A stretch of DNA of 64,000 nucleotides from Tupaia tana. Taxonomy: Eukaryota > Chordata > Mammalia > Scandentia > Tupaiidae. The number at the start of each line of letters is the position of its first letter. Position 1 is the stretch's first letter. The translations under genes were made by a program, and so were the position numbers. Below, in pieces: positions 22,168 through 31,960 of the stretch. Under the pieces are notes generated by a model. The model saw only the letters and a program-made list of their open reading frames with translations, was not told where the DNA came from and searched no databases. The DNA is taken from contig JAKSZU010000012.1 of the NCBI GenBank assembly GCA_026018925.1, forward strand, positions 31,552,055 through 31,616,054, in the 5' to 3' direction.

Positions 22168-22734
22168 AGGACCAGGCTAGGTGGTGTGGTGGTTAAGGTA
22201 GCTGGAACATACATGGCTGACTATGGAGTCAGGTCCCCAATCTGCTGGCTTGAAAAGTATGCTGGGCATGTGTGTGTGCCTGCTCAAAATCCTGCGAGGA
22301 AAATGAAGGAGAAGAAAGTGCAGTGAAGCCATCACCCCTGGAGGGTGCTGTCTCACTTTCCATCCTTCTCTCTTTCTTTTTTTTTTTTTTCTTTTTTTTT
22401 TTTTTTGGAGAGGTTTTTCGCTATAGGGCGCGTGCGCTCGCCAGACAGACAGAGAGAGACATAGAGACAGAAAGCGAGAAATCACCCCCCAGGGGGGATG
22501 GTCACGCCGCAATCCCTTCTCCTCCATTCTCCTCTCGGGATCTTGGGCATGCACGCACACGCGCCCGGCGTGAGTTGTAAGCCACCGGGTCCGAGACGCG
22601 AACCGCGGTCGACTACATGGGAGTCCAGCGACATAGCCATTACGCTAACTGCTGGTTCCCTATCCCTCTCTCTTTCTCTCTCCAGCAAGCACACACACCC
22701 TGCAGCAAAATTTTAAAAATAAAGAAAAATAAAG
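22168..22734 (+). mobile_element. SINE-1, old copy split by a younger SINE
   Basis: The left part 22168-22377 carries the head and body and the right part 22661-22734 carries the pyrimidine end and tail ('ccctgcagcaaaattttaaa'). An outer duplication 'aatggaaggct' lies at 22157-22167 and 22735-22745. The break is caused by the reverse SINE at 22378-22660. Confidence 0.88.
22378..22660 (-). mobile_element. SINE-1, young copy nested in an older SINE
   Basis: CpG-rich reverse copy ('gcgcgtgcgctcgccagac', 'aaccgcggtcgactacatgg'), nearly the same as those at 1019, 25094 and 52071. The target duplication is 'catccttctctctttct' (22361-22377) against 'tatccctctctctttct' (22661-22677). Confidence 0.92.
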
Positions 22735-22745
22735 AATGGAAGGCT

Positions 22746-23129
22746 GTGTCAGGAGTGAGAAGTGCTCTGTATCTGGAGGTGTGCAATCAGGGCCTGCTGG
22801 CACAGTAACAGACCGAATGTAGATGGATCAAAGTGGAAGTGGCAGGGAGTTCCTCATAATAACACCAGCCATTAACCACTGCTTCCTTCTGCGGGCTGGG
22901 TACTGGGATGCAAAGACAGAAACAAAACAAAAATAGAAAAGGAATAAGTCTCTGGCATAGAACAACTTACAGTTTGGGAAAATTGTTTTAAAAAATAACC
23001 CTATGGCTTTATACCAGTGTTCCTTGAATTTAAATAACATATGGACAAGTTTTATTTTTCCCCAAATATGTCAGAGGGTGTGCCCGTACATGACATATCT
23101 TTATGTACTAGAAACACACATAAATGAAA
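22746..23129. other. Intergenic; holds part of an unassigned dispersed repeat
   Basis: The 45-bp stretch 23088-23132 closely matches 25640-25684 (about six mismatches), so a dispersed repeat, perhaps an L1 fragment, is present in both places. Confidence 0.45.
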
Positions 23130-23337
23130 AGGGTGTGTCTCTTGCCAGAGACAGAGAGAGAGGGAGAGGGAGAAAGCACCCAGCAGTGGGATATTGTCAT
23201 GCTACAATACCTTCTCCTCCATTTCTCCATCCTGGCAGGATTTTGGACATGCACACACATGCTTCTGGTGTGTTTTTCAACCCACCAGGATCAACTACAT
23301 GATATTTGGCTTCCTTAACCCTCAGCCCATTGGTCAG
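23130..23337 (-). mobile_element. SINE-1, old copy
   Basis: Reverse copy with 'tctcttgccagagacagag', body, and head complement 'ccttaaccctcagcccattg'. Confidence 0.75.
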
Positions 23338-23357
23338 CCAATGGATATCTTTTTAAA

Positions 23358-23529
23358 AATTATTTAACTTTATTTATTTTTAAATCTATTTTAATTTTTT
23401 AAATTTTCTCAGAGAGAGAGAGAGAGAGAGAGAGAAAGTGAGAAAGCAAGCCAAGTCCAGAACTTGAAATGTGGTCTGCCATGTAGGAGTCCAACGCCTT
23501 CACCACCACGCCAGCTGCCAGCCCTTCAG
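23358..23529 (-). mobile_element. SINE-1s (short form)
   Basis: Reverse short copy with AT-rich tail, (GA)n, and 'gtgagaaagcaagccaagtc' at the diagnostic short junction. Duplication 'tggatatctttttaaa' / 'tggatacctttttaaa' (23342-23357 and 23530-23545). Confidence 0.87.
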
Positions 23530-23545
23530 TGGATACCTTTTTAAA

Positions 23546-23956
23546 GAAAAAAAAAAAAAAAAAGACGATCAAGGTATTCAGTGTTGACTTAATCTAAATA
23601 TGTTCAAATTTGAACTTGATAAAACGCTAATGCAAGTGTAAAAGCAAATCTTTTATATAAACAATCTGTATTCAATATAAACCTTTATTGGATAGAAACA
23701 AAACTAAAAATTAGACAATATGCTAATAACAACTCTAATGCTACCAGTCATGCTAAGGTCTACTAAGTTCAGCCTGCTGATTCCATGGAAGTATTCTAGC
23801 CAGTAAGTGAAGAAGGAATGATTGAATCAGAGAATTACATTTTGCAAACCCCTAACAAAATAATGGATCTAAATACAAAAATAAACAGATAGTACATCTA
23901 TGCTGATGTTAGAACATGCCATCACCTACAAAGCAGAATTGCCAAAAAAAAAAAGT
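23546..23956. other. AT-rich intergenic, possibly L1-derived
   Basis: AT-rich sequence without readable frames. It may be part of the ancient L1 whose 3' end follows at 24217-24962, but no diagnostic motif is visible. Confidence 0.35.
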
Positions 23957-24000
23957 CATATTTAGATCCAGTGCCTTAATAGCTATGCCACCTGCTGGCC
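23957..24000 (-). mobile_element. SINE-1/1s head fragment
   Basis: 'gatccagtgccttaatagct' and 'atgccacctgctggcc' are the reverse complement of the SINE head. Confidence 0.55.
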
Positions 24001-24011
24001 CTGGCATAACT

Positions 24012-24205
24012 GGTTTTTTATTTTTTTAAAGAATTATTTATTTAATTTTATTTATTCATTCAATCATCTTCATTTGAGCAGAGAAGACAGACGCACAAAG
24101 AGAAGGAAAGTGAGAAAGCAAGCCAACAGGTCTGGGACTCAAACTGTGGTCGGCCATGTGGGAGTGACCAATGCCTTAACCACCACACCACCTGCTGGCC
24201 CAGCC
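24012..24205 (-). mobile_element. SINE-1s (short form)
   Basis: Reverse short copy with a perfect duplication 'ctggcataact' (24001-24011 and 24206-24216), including the 'gtgagaaagcaagcca' short junction. Confidence 0.9.
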
Positions 24206-24216
24206 CTGGCATAACT

Positions 24217-24962
24217 TTTATGGAAGCCAATATAACAATATCTATTAAAATAAAAATGCACATATCCTTTAACTTAGAAAATCATTTCTAGAAATGTAAC
24301 CTCTGTACTCACCACATGTGAAATAAAACACACATACACATTTATATAGATTTTTTTCACTGTAGTCTTGTTGGTAAAAGCAAGAGATTAGTAATAATCA
24401 AAATGTTTCAGTAGGAACCACTGAACAAGTCATGGTAAATCATTCAGCGGGATACAATGTGTTCATTAAACTGAATGAAGGTACTCTTTATTTATTTATT
24501 TATTTTTTGAATTGTATTTTATTTAACTTTATTTATTATTATTATTATTGGTATTTTCCAGTTTGATCAGAGAGAGACAGAGAGAGAGAGAGGAAGTGAG
24601 AAAGCAAGCCACCAGGTCCAAGACTTGAACTATGGTCGGCCATGTGGGAGTCCAGCACCCTTAACCACCATGCCACTTGCCGGCCCCCAAGGGTACCCTT
24701 TAAATACAGATCTGAAACAAATGCCCAAGTGTAGGGCTGTGTGTATAGTACGCTACTATATGAAAAAGAATAATATATATACTTACATATGTATAAAATA
24801 TCTCTGGAGTATATAAATAAGACACTTATCATGTAGCCCTCTAGGGAGGGGACCTGGGTTTACAGAGGGAAAGAGTAGTAACAAGACTTCTATTTCAGTG
24901 CCATCATTCTATACTTTTAAGTTTTATTCCATGTTCACATATTACCTACATCAAAAATAACT
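24217..24962 (+). mobile_element. Ancient L1 3' end
   Basis: The order 'gaatgaaggtactc', 'agggctgtgtgtatagtacg', 'ataaaatatctctggagtat' and a terminal 'acctacatcaaaaataa' matches the 3' end of old mammalian L1 elements. It is interrupted by the SINE-1s at 24490-24688. Confidence 0.7.
24490..24688 (-). mobile_element. SINE-1s (short form) nested in L1
   Basis: Reverse short copy with (ATT)n and (GA)n. Duplication about 'aaggtactcttta' / 'agggtacccttta' on either side. Confidence 0.87.
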
Positions 24963-24966
24963 GATC

Positions 24967-25500
24967 AAGCCCAGTCTCTGTGATGGAGTTGGTAGCTTAC
25001 CAAACCACAGTGCTGGAAGTCACACGGCTGACCGCAGCTTGGAGTCTCAACCGCTTGACCTGAAATGTGCCCACCATGTGCAGACTGCATCTTTTTTTTT
25101 TTTTTGGAGAGGTTTTTGCTATAGGGCGCGTGCGCTCACCAGACAGACAGAGAGAGACAGAGAGACAGAAAGCGAGAAATCACCCCCCCAGGGGGGATGG
25201 CCACGCAGCAATCCCTTCTCCTCCATTTTCTCCTCTTGGGATCTTGGGCACACACGCACACGTGCCCGGCGTGAGTTTAAGCTGCCGGGTCCAGGACGCG
25301 AACCGCAGTCGACTATGTGGGAGTCCAGCGACATAGCCATTACGCTAACTGCTGGTTCCCTGCAGACTGCATCTTGACAAGCTGAAGGGCTGTTGTGGAA
25401 GGGGACTGCAACGTAACCAGACTCCATTGACAGTGCTTCTCTCGCTCTCCCTTTCCCACTCTCTTATGCATGCACACAGGCTCTCTATCAGAAATAAAGA
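24967..25500 (+). mobile_element. Old tRNA-derived SINE split by a younger SINE
   Basis: The head 'aagcccagtctctgtgatgg' ends before 25094 and the remainder resumes at 25361 with 'ctgaagggctgttgtggaag' and a tail 'aggctctctatcagaaataa'. The family is related to SINE-1 or SINE-3; divergence prevents a firm call. Confidence 0.55.
25094..25360 (-). mobile_element. SINE-1, young copy
   Basis: CpG-rich reverse copy with a perfect 15-bp duplication 'tgcagactgcatctt' (25079-25093 and 25361-25375). Confidence 0.93.
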
Positions 25501-26480
25501 AAACAAATTACAACAGCAACAAAAAAACCTAAAGCATTTAAAATACAAGACGAGGTGGGAAAATGTTGGTAATATTATGTTTAGTTTAAGAGTGTGTAAC
25601 AATTTATCCACATAACTACAATTACATAAGACTGTCTACACATGACATGTATTTATGTACTAGAAATACACAGGAATGAACAGGATATGTTAGTAGGAAT
25701 GCAAATGCTAGGATTTTTTTTTCTTTTAACTGTATAGGTATTATAATATGGTGAATGACAACTTGATAAAAAAGAAAATCATATTGAGATCGCAAAAATC
25801 TGATTTCCACGGGAGTTTTCAGAAAGGTGCTTTTTACACAGAGTGAGCTATGCCTGGTCATGCTGCAGTACTGGTTCTGCTTGGTTTCCACCAGTCTTAC
25901 TGGAGGAACAAGATGCGTAACTGCAGCTGGTCACGTCCTCACCCTCAGCACTTGTTCACCAGACCTTGGGCAATCTCTTTATTTATGGGGAAAAGACTGA
26001 ACAAACAAGAGGCTTTCTTGACGGAGGAAAGCCTGGGTGTTAAATAGCCCTCATCTGCTTAGCTTCCTTCCTTGAGCAAGGGCACCAGTGAGAAGCCGGA
26101 AGTGAGATGTGTCCAGGCAGGAAGTAGAGCCAGGAACTGGCAGCAGTGGCTGACCTGATTCCACAGCCCCGACCTCAGCCAGCTCAGTCCCCTGCTTCAC
26201 ACCCGCCCAAGTCCTGCCCACCCACTCACTTCCTGCCTGTTTTTAGGGGCTCTTCTAGACCAGATGCCTGTCCCACTCGTCCTCAGAACTCAGGATGCCA
26301 GGGACTGTCTCTGCCCCTTAAAAACTGCATGACCTCATACAAGGCATTCAACATCCTCAAACCTTGCTTTTCTCATCCATAAATTAACCCTATCTTGCTG
26401 GGTGGCCAGAGGACAGTCTCTTTTCATTCTGTGTCCCTGCACCACGTCTGTGTCTACTGCTGCATTTTTTTTCCCTGACA
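25501..26480. other. Intergenic; MIR-like core near 26310-26400
   Basis: 'aaactgcatgacctcataca' and 'cttttctcatccataaatta' near 26322-26390 resemble MIR. 25640-25684 repeats 23088-23132. Otherwise nothing recognised. Confidence 0.45.
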
Positions 26481-27060
26481 AATATATAGTATTTAATAAA
26501 ACAAGTTTCCTTCTAATTCTGTTTTACCAATGGTCCACAGAACTTTTATTTGTAGCATTTTCACTCAATTCTAAATATACATTTCTTTTTTGACCTCAAG
26601 GTAATTTAAGAAATTGTCTCTATTTTCCAAACATATAAAATGCATTTAAGCTATCCTTTTGAGGAAACTTAATCTGCAGTTTAATGATTATAAATAAAAG
26701 TCACAGCATAATAATGACCCTTTGGAATTTGAGGTTTTCTTTGAAATGCAATCTGGTTTGTTTTGGCAAATTGATAAATATTCTGTTCATGTTATGACAG
26801 AAAGTAAGCTATCTGTCATATGAAGAGCTCTACATATGCCTAATAACCTAAATCTACTAATTATAATGATTATCTATTACCTACATTGCTTCATTTTGTT
26901 TGATCTATCAGTTTCTTAGAGAGGTGTGTCAAAATTTCCAACTACAATTGTTGAAATTATTTATCTCTTAAGTTACACCAATTGTTAATAAATCCACACA
27001 CATAAACTTATGTACAATACTCACGTTCATGATGGCCATATTTTCTTGAACTACTGTTCC
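26480..27060 (-). mobile_element. Ancient L1 ORF2-region fragment
   Basis: 'agagaggtgtgtcaaaattt' followed by 'ccaactacaattgttgaaat' is a well-conserved antisense signature of the L1 ORF2 region. No open frame survives. Confidence 0.65.
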
Positions 27061-27699
27061 TTTTTCTAACGTATTACATTGGGTGTTCCAGTTACCTATT
27101 TCTGTATAACCTAGTGACATGAATCGCTGCAAAACCCCGTGATATGAAACAAGTATTTCACTTTCTTTAATTCTGTGGGTCACAATATGGGGTGGTTTGG
27201 CTGGGTGGTTTGCTTCTGATGTCTATGGTACCAGGTTGCTGGCTGGGACTGGAGGATTCACTTCTAAGATGGCTTCTCCACTGGGATGGGCTGTTTGGAA
27301 TAGCTGGGGGATGTATGGGCGATTTGGTAATCTCTCAGCATAGTTACTCCATTTGGCATCTTAGACTTCCTCATAGCAGAATAATTTCAGGACAGCTGGC
27401 TTCCTACATGCTTATCCCTCCTCAGGCACTTGTCTTGTCTCTTGATGTCTTCTATTCTGTCCTTCAAGTAAGGAGTCAACATCCAAATGAGGGCAAGCTG
27501 AGGAGGGTCCGTGTGTATGGTTCCTTGAATATGGCACCTCTCAATTTAAAGACCAGGCTTTTTGGATCCCTGTTTTCCCTTCCCGATACCAGGAAACAGA
27601 AGCTACCTGTGGTCTACTGCTTCTTACTGTCTTTGGCCTGCTCCTCTTCTCTGGTCTGTGCCTCACATTTGTCAGCCCTCTGCCCTCCTCTCTCTCTTA
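27061..27699. other. Unassigned ancient dispersed repeat plus unique sequence
   Basis: 27085-27420 ('cagttacctatttctgtata', 'ttctgtgggtcacaatatg', 'ctaagatggcttctccact') has the pattern of a common old mammalian repeat that I cannot name with confidence. A plus-strand frame of 272 codons spans this and the adjacent L2, so it is not a gene. Confidence 0.45.
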
Positions 27700-28000
27700 A
27701 GGTTCCCAGACCCAAACTACCATTCATCCCATCCTTGCTCCAGATTCATATACCCAACTGCCTCTTGGCTCTCTCCACTTGCATCTTCCATGAGTGTCTC
27801 AAACTTGATTTATCAAGAACGGAACTCATCATCTTCCTTTCCAAACTTGGTCCTCATCCAGTGTTCTCCAACCCAGCATTCCTTCCAGCATTCATTACCC
27901 ATCCATCCACCCAACTGCTCAAACCACAATCCTGGGAATATTCCTTGACTGTACGCCAACATTCATGGATAGCAGTAGCCATTTTCTACCATGTGGCCTG
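27700..28000. repeat. L2 internal region
   Basis: 'acccaactgcctcttggctc', 'ctctccacttgcatcttcca' and 'gaactcatcatcttcctttc' are L2 ORF-region signatures. I do not assign strand. Confidence 0.7.
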
Positions 28001-28249
28001 GGAAGTATAGAAAGCTAGACTGAAGTAAAATGGAATAAAGCAAACACACATTACAGAGCATGACAGTGCACAAGAAAGGCAAGGCGACCTGGGCTTCTTA
28101 AGGGCTTCATGCTCTGGTTCTATCCGTGGATTCTATGAGTCCCCAGTACTTTTTCCAATAACTCTCACCCTTGTTTTTGTTGTCCAAGTTAGAATTAGAT
28201 TTCTACACTTGCAAATACAAGAGTTCTAATTAACATAAACCTAGTATAT

Positions 28250-28682
28250 TAGTCAGGACAGGTGCCCTGGTGTGGACATGGTTTGTCCACTGAAGGTTCC
28301 TGTGCTACAAGATTGGTCCCCAACTTACTGGCGTTTAGGAGCTGAGGCCTAGTGGATAGTGGGGGCACTGCCCTTGTGAATTGATTAATACTGTCCCTCA
28401 GGAGGGAGTTCTCGCTCTCCCAGGCACAGGTTAGTTCTGAGAGCAGGTCGTTATAATGGTAAGACAGCTGCCCGTAGGTCACTCTCCCTTTGCACGTGCC
28501 ATGCCAGCTGGCCTTTCCACTTCCCTGTACCATGTTGTGATGCAGCAGAGGTGGCCAGATGTTGGCCCCAAACCTTTAGACTTTCCACACCCCAGAATCA
28601 CAAGCCAAATTAACTTCTATTCTTATTTAATCACCCAGCTTAAGGTGTTTCTTTTTAGCAATACAATAATAAACTAACACAA
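28250..28682 (+). mobile_element. MaLR-type LTR (ERVL-MaLR)
   Basis: 'ctgtgctacaagattggtcc', 'ggaggg...gttctcgctctcc', 'accatgttgtgatgcagcag' and 'agaatcacaagccaaatta' followed by 'aataaactaacacaa' match the order in MaLR LTRs (MST/MLT class). An old endogenous-retrovirus-derived solo LTR, non-coding. Confidence 0.8.
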
Positions 28683-29192
28683 TAGGCTAGTCAGGCTGTA
28701 GTAGTTAACAACTGCCATATTTATGTGGCTTAACTCCAACACAAATCCACCTTCATCAGGGGGTTCTCTCGCTGTAGTCCCTCAGGAAGCAGCCACCATC
28801 TTCAAGGTGGAAAGAGAAATTCTGAAGGCTCTGGCCCCACTATTCAATGCTCCAACTCAGAAGTGACATAACCACCTCCGTTCATAACTCAGTCAGGACT
28901 GTTACCTAGGTCTACCCACGCACACGGAAGCCAAAAAGTCCAACCCTGCCATGAGCCCAGAAGGTAAAGAGCCATATCTGGTGAACATCAATAACTGTCA
29001 GATAGTTCCTGTTGCTTATTCAGTGCCAGGCCCTGGGCTAGGGGCCAACGTCACGAGGATGAGTCAGTCATGGCCCTTTCTTAAAGGCTCCCCATGACTA
29101 CAGTAAAGAACTAGTGTTATGACAGAGGCCCCTCTGTGTGTGTGTGTAAATGTCCTATTGTCAAATGTTGATAACTATTAAACTTAAATACA
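28683..29192. other. Unassigned ancient repeat and unique sequence
   Basis: 28690-28960 ('tatttatgtggcttaactcc', 'caggaagcagccaccatctt', 'cagaagtgacataaccacct') looks like an old dispersed repeat; family not identified. Confidence 0.4.
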
Positions 29193-29430
29193 GGACTGAT
29201 CCTATAGTGCAGAGGTTAAGCGCTATGCAGAGGAAACTGGATCCCACATAGCCAACAGTGAGTTTGAATCCTGGGCCTGATAGCAGCAGGTGAGAAGAGT
29301 GGGTATGGGCACGTGTCCAGGATCCTGATAGGATGAACTAGTGCGGAAAATGGAATTGGGCATGACCAGGCCCCATTGGGGCTCTCTGGTGCATGCACAC
29401 ACACCCTCTGGCATTTAAACAAATAAAAAC
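29193..29430 (+). mobile_element. SINE-1, old copy
   Basis: 'aggactgatcctatagtgca' head, B-box-like 'gtttgaatcctgg', and tail 'ccctctggcatttaaacaaa'. Confidence 0.78.
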
Positions 29431-30097
29431 TTATATATACACATACGTATACCTGCAGGCCAGCTGCAGCTCATGAGTGCCGACTGGTGCCCTTGAAGTC
29501 CAGCAGAGAATGACAGCTTCCTGTGCCCCGTGCTGGTCTCTCCACACCAGGAGTGCTGTATTCAGCTGTGGACAGTGTACCTAGTGGGACATTCATGAGC
29601 TGGGGCTGAGCACATGCTCTAAGTCTTGGTTTCATCTTTACACAAAGAGGGGATAGGAATATACTTCTAATGTCCTTTTCAGCTGGAACTGATTAAATTA
29701 TTTGCAAAACTCAGACTTCAGATGGGGGAAGGAGGACTCACCATTCTTCCGGGAGCCAGTGACACTACAGAACCAGGAAGCTAAGAGGCCTTCAGATAAG
29801 ATGTAATGTAAGGCTGCAGAGCTGGACACAGAAGCAGCTACGTACATCCTCATGCAACCCATAAGCACTTGTAACATGTGGCTGTTCCAAAATGCTATAA
29901 TGTAAAATTGAGACATCGTATGAAAAAAAGAATGCAAAGTATCTCAATGATACCTTTTACATCACTTTATATTGATAATACTTTTGAGATATTGGATTAA
30001 TTTAAAATATCAAAATTAATGTCACCTATTTCTTTTTACCATTTTTTTAATAGGAGAGGGAGAAAAGAAAAGGGAGGGGAGAAGAGATAAAAAGAGA
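29431..30097. other. Intergenic, no feature recognised
   Basis: Nothing recognised; AT-rich toward the right. Confidence 0.5.
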
Positions 30098-30261
30098 GGG
30101 ACCAGCAGGTGGCATGGTGGTTAAGGTGCTGGACATTCCCACATGGCCAACCATGGTTCAAGTCCTGGACCTGGTGGCTTGCTTTCTCACTTTCTCTCTC
30201 TCTCTCTGGTCAAAATAAACTAAGCAAATGAATAAATAAAAATAATTAAAAAAAAAAAAGA
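30098..30261 (+). mobile_element. SINE-1s (short form)
   Basis: An exemplary short copy: 'gggaccagcaggtggcatgg', 'tcaagtcctggacctggtgg', 'cttgctttctcactttctct', 'tctctctggtcaaaataaac', then A-rich tail. Confidence 0.92.
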
Positions 30262-30267
30262 GACTCA

Positions 30268-30355
30268 TTTTTGGAAAGGGTCTCCATAAGTTATGATCCT
30301 CCTGCCCCAGCCTCCCAATTAGCTAGGATCACAGGCATGTGCCACCGTGCTGGCC
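30268..30355 (-). mobile_element. 7SL-derived (Alu/B1-like) monomer
   Basis: Reverse complement reads 'ggccagcacggtggcacatg', 'cctgtgatcctagctaattg', 'ggaggctggggcaggaggat', the 5' end of 7SL-type SINEs. The downstream part is shortened. 7SL-derived SINEs are known only from Euarchontoglires. Confidence 0.85.
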
Positions 30356-30599
30356 TGTTTCAGACTGGCTTCCCATGCAACCTTAGCCCAATCATGGCAG
30401 GGCCTCCTTTCACTTTTTAAATGTGGCTTCTAGAAAATGTCAAATTACTGTGTGGCTTGCATTATATTTCTATTGAATAGTACTGATCTAAGGGAAAACT
30501 AAAGCCCAGAGAAAATAAATGATTAGCCTACAAATCTGGAATTCGGCCACGGTTCTCTAACTTCTCATTCAAGGCTCTTCCCACTTACAGACCATGGTA

Positions 30600-31322
30600 G
30601 CTAGTCCCTAAGATGGGCCCTAATGATCCTCAGCTCTCATCATTCTTGTAGTCCCTGTCACATTGTATGGGGCTCACCTGCTGGGACAGTGCAGAAATGA
30701 CTATGTGTAACTTCCAAGGCCAGATCATAAAAGACGTTGGTGCTTCCACCTGTCTGACTCTGCCATCACTTGCTCTGGGGGAAGTCAGCTGCCTTGTCCT
30801 GAAAACATCCAAACATGGAGAGGTACATGTGGTGAGGACCTGAGGCCTCCAGCCACCAGTCAGCACCAACAGGCATATGAGTGAACAATCCTAGAAGCTG
30901 ATCCTCCAGCTCCAGCCAAACCTTCAGAGGACAAGATAGCAGTCCCAGCTGACATCTTTTTCTTTTTTGCCAGAGGGCATATGTGCTCACCAGAGAGAGG
31001 GGGAGAAATCACCCACACACACCCCTGGCACCAGTCACTGAGGCAGGGCATGCTGCAATGCTTTCTTCTCCATGTCTCCATCCTGCTAGGATTCTGGATA
31101 CTTTTTAAAGTCACAGGGGCTAAGACCCCAGTTCTGTGGTCAGTTTTGTGGGCTCCAGCTCCCTAACACCAGGCTATGGGGCCGTCCCAACTGACATCTT
31201 AACTGCAACTTTGAGACTCTAGCCCAGAAAGACACACCTAAGCCTTTCCCAAATTCCTGACTGAAAAGAAAAAAGGGTTAATGTTAATTGTTGTTTCACA
31301 GCAACAGATAACTGATGCACAT
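30600..31322 (+). mobile_element. MLT1-type LTR (ERVL-MaLR), split by a SINE
   Basis: 'agacgttggtgcttccacct', 'gaggcctccagccaccagtc', 'cagctgacatctt' then, after the SINE, 'aactgcaactttgagactct', 'cccaaattcctgactgaaaa' and 'cagcaacagataactgatgc' follow MLT1 LTRs in order. Confidence 0.8.
30959..31183 (-). mobile_element. SINE-1, old copy nested in LTR
   Basis: Reverse copy with a 17-bp duplication, 'gtcccagctgacatctt' (30942-30958) and 'gtcccaactgacatctt' (31184-31200). Confidence 0.88.
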
Positions 31323-31960
31323 CCTTATAAACCTCAGATATCTCAGATTAAAAAACTCACTTCTCTCTTTGGCATTTGTAAGTGTGGGAAATTACACTGG
31401 TCTTCCCCTCAGCTTCTGGCCTGGCTCAGGATACACGAACTAAAAATAGCTAAATTATCAAACTTGGGGAATCAAACCCAGGAAGACAAGATCCCATTTT
31501 ATTCTTTGAAGAGGTTTTTGTGTTTTCCCTGTATTCTCAGGTCTCTTGAGACACGAAAAAAGCACTACCTCACGTCACCTTGGCCATCCAGAGATTTAGG
31601 AACTAGAGCCCAGAACTGCCAGGTCAGATATAATACTGAGGAAGGAATACTTCAGAAATGACCATTTGTGACATCGGTGTCTCTCTAAGCTGAGAAACGG
31701 GTGTCCTCGTGGTGCTAATGTTTTATATTTATGTAGCACGTGCAGCTTTCCATAGTGTTCTCACATCTAGTATCTCTGAGGTAGATGGGGAAGATATAAA
31801 TAAACCAGGACATAACAGAAACAAGGCCCAGGGCATGATTTGCCCTCAGTCTCATGGTGGGTGAATGACAGGTGGGTCTAGAATCTGGTTTCAGGTGACT
31901 CCAAGTCAAACTTGGTGCTTTTCAAGGCAGGTCTCCTGGCTGGGACAACAGGAATGCCTT
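31323..31960 (-). other. LIPT2 3' UTR region and flank
   Basis: On the minus strand this follows the LIPT2 stop. An AATAAA complement is at 31498-31503, a possible end signal. 31730-31930 has weak MIR-like motifs. The extent of the 3' UTR is not determined. Confidence 0.4.

Noticed and set aside
27192..28010. Plus-strand open frame of 272 codons
   Set aside because: It crosses an unnamed old repeat and a clear L2 segment, and the translated sequence has no family signature.
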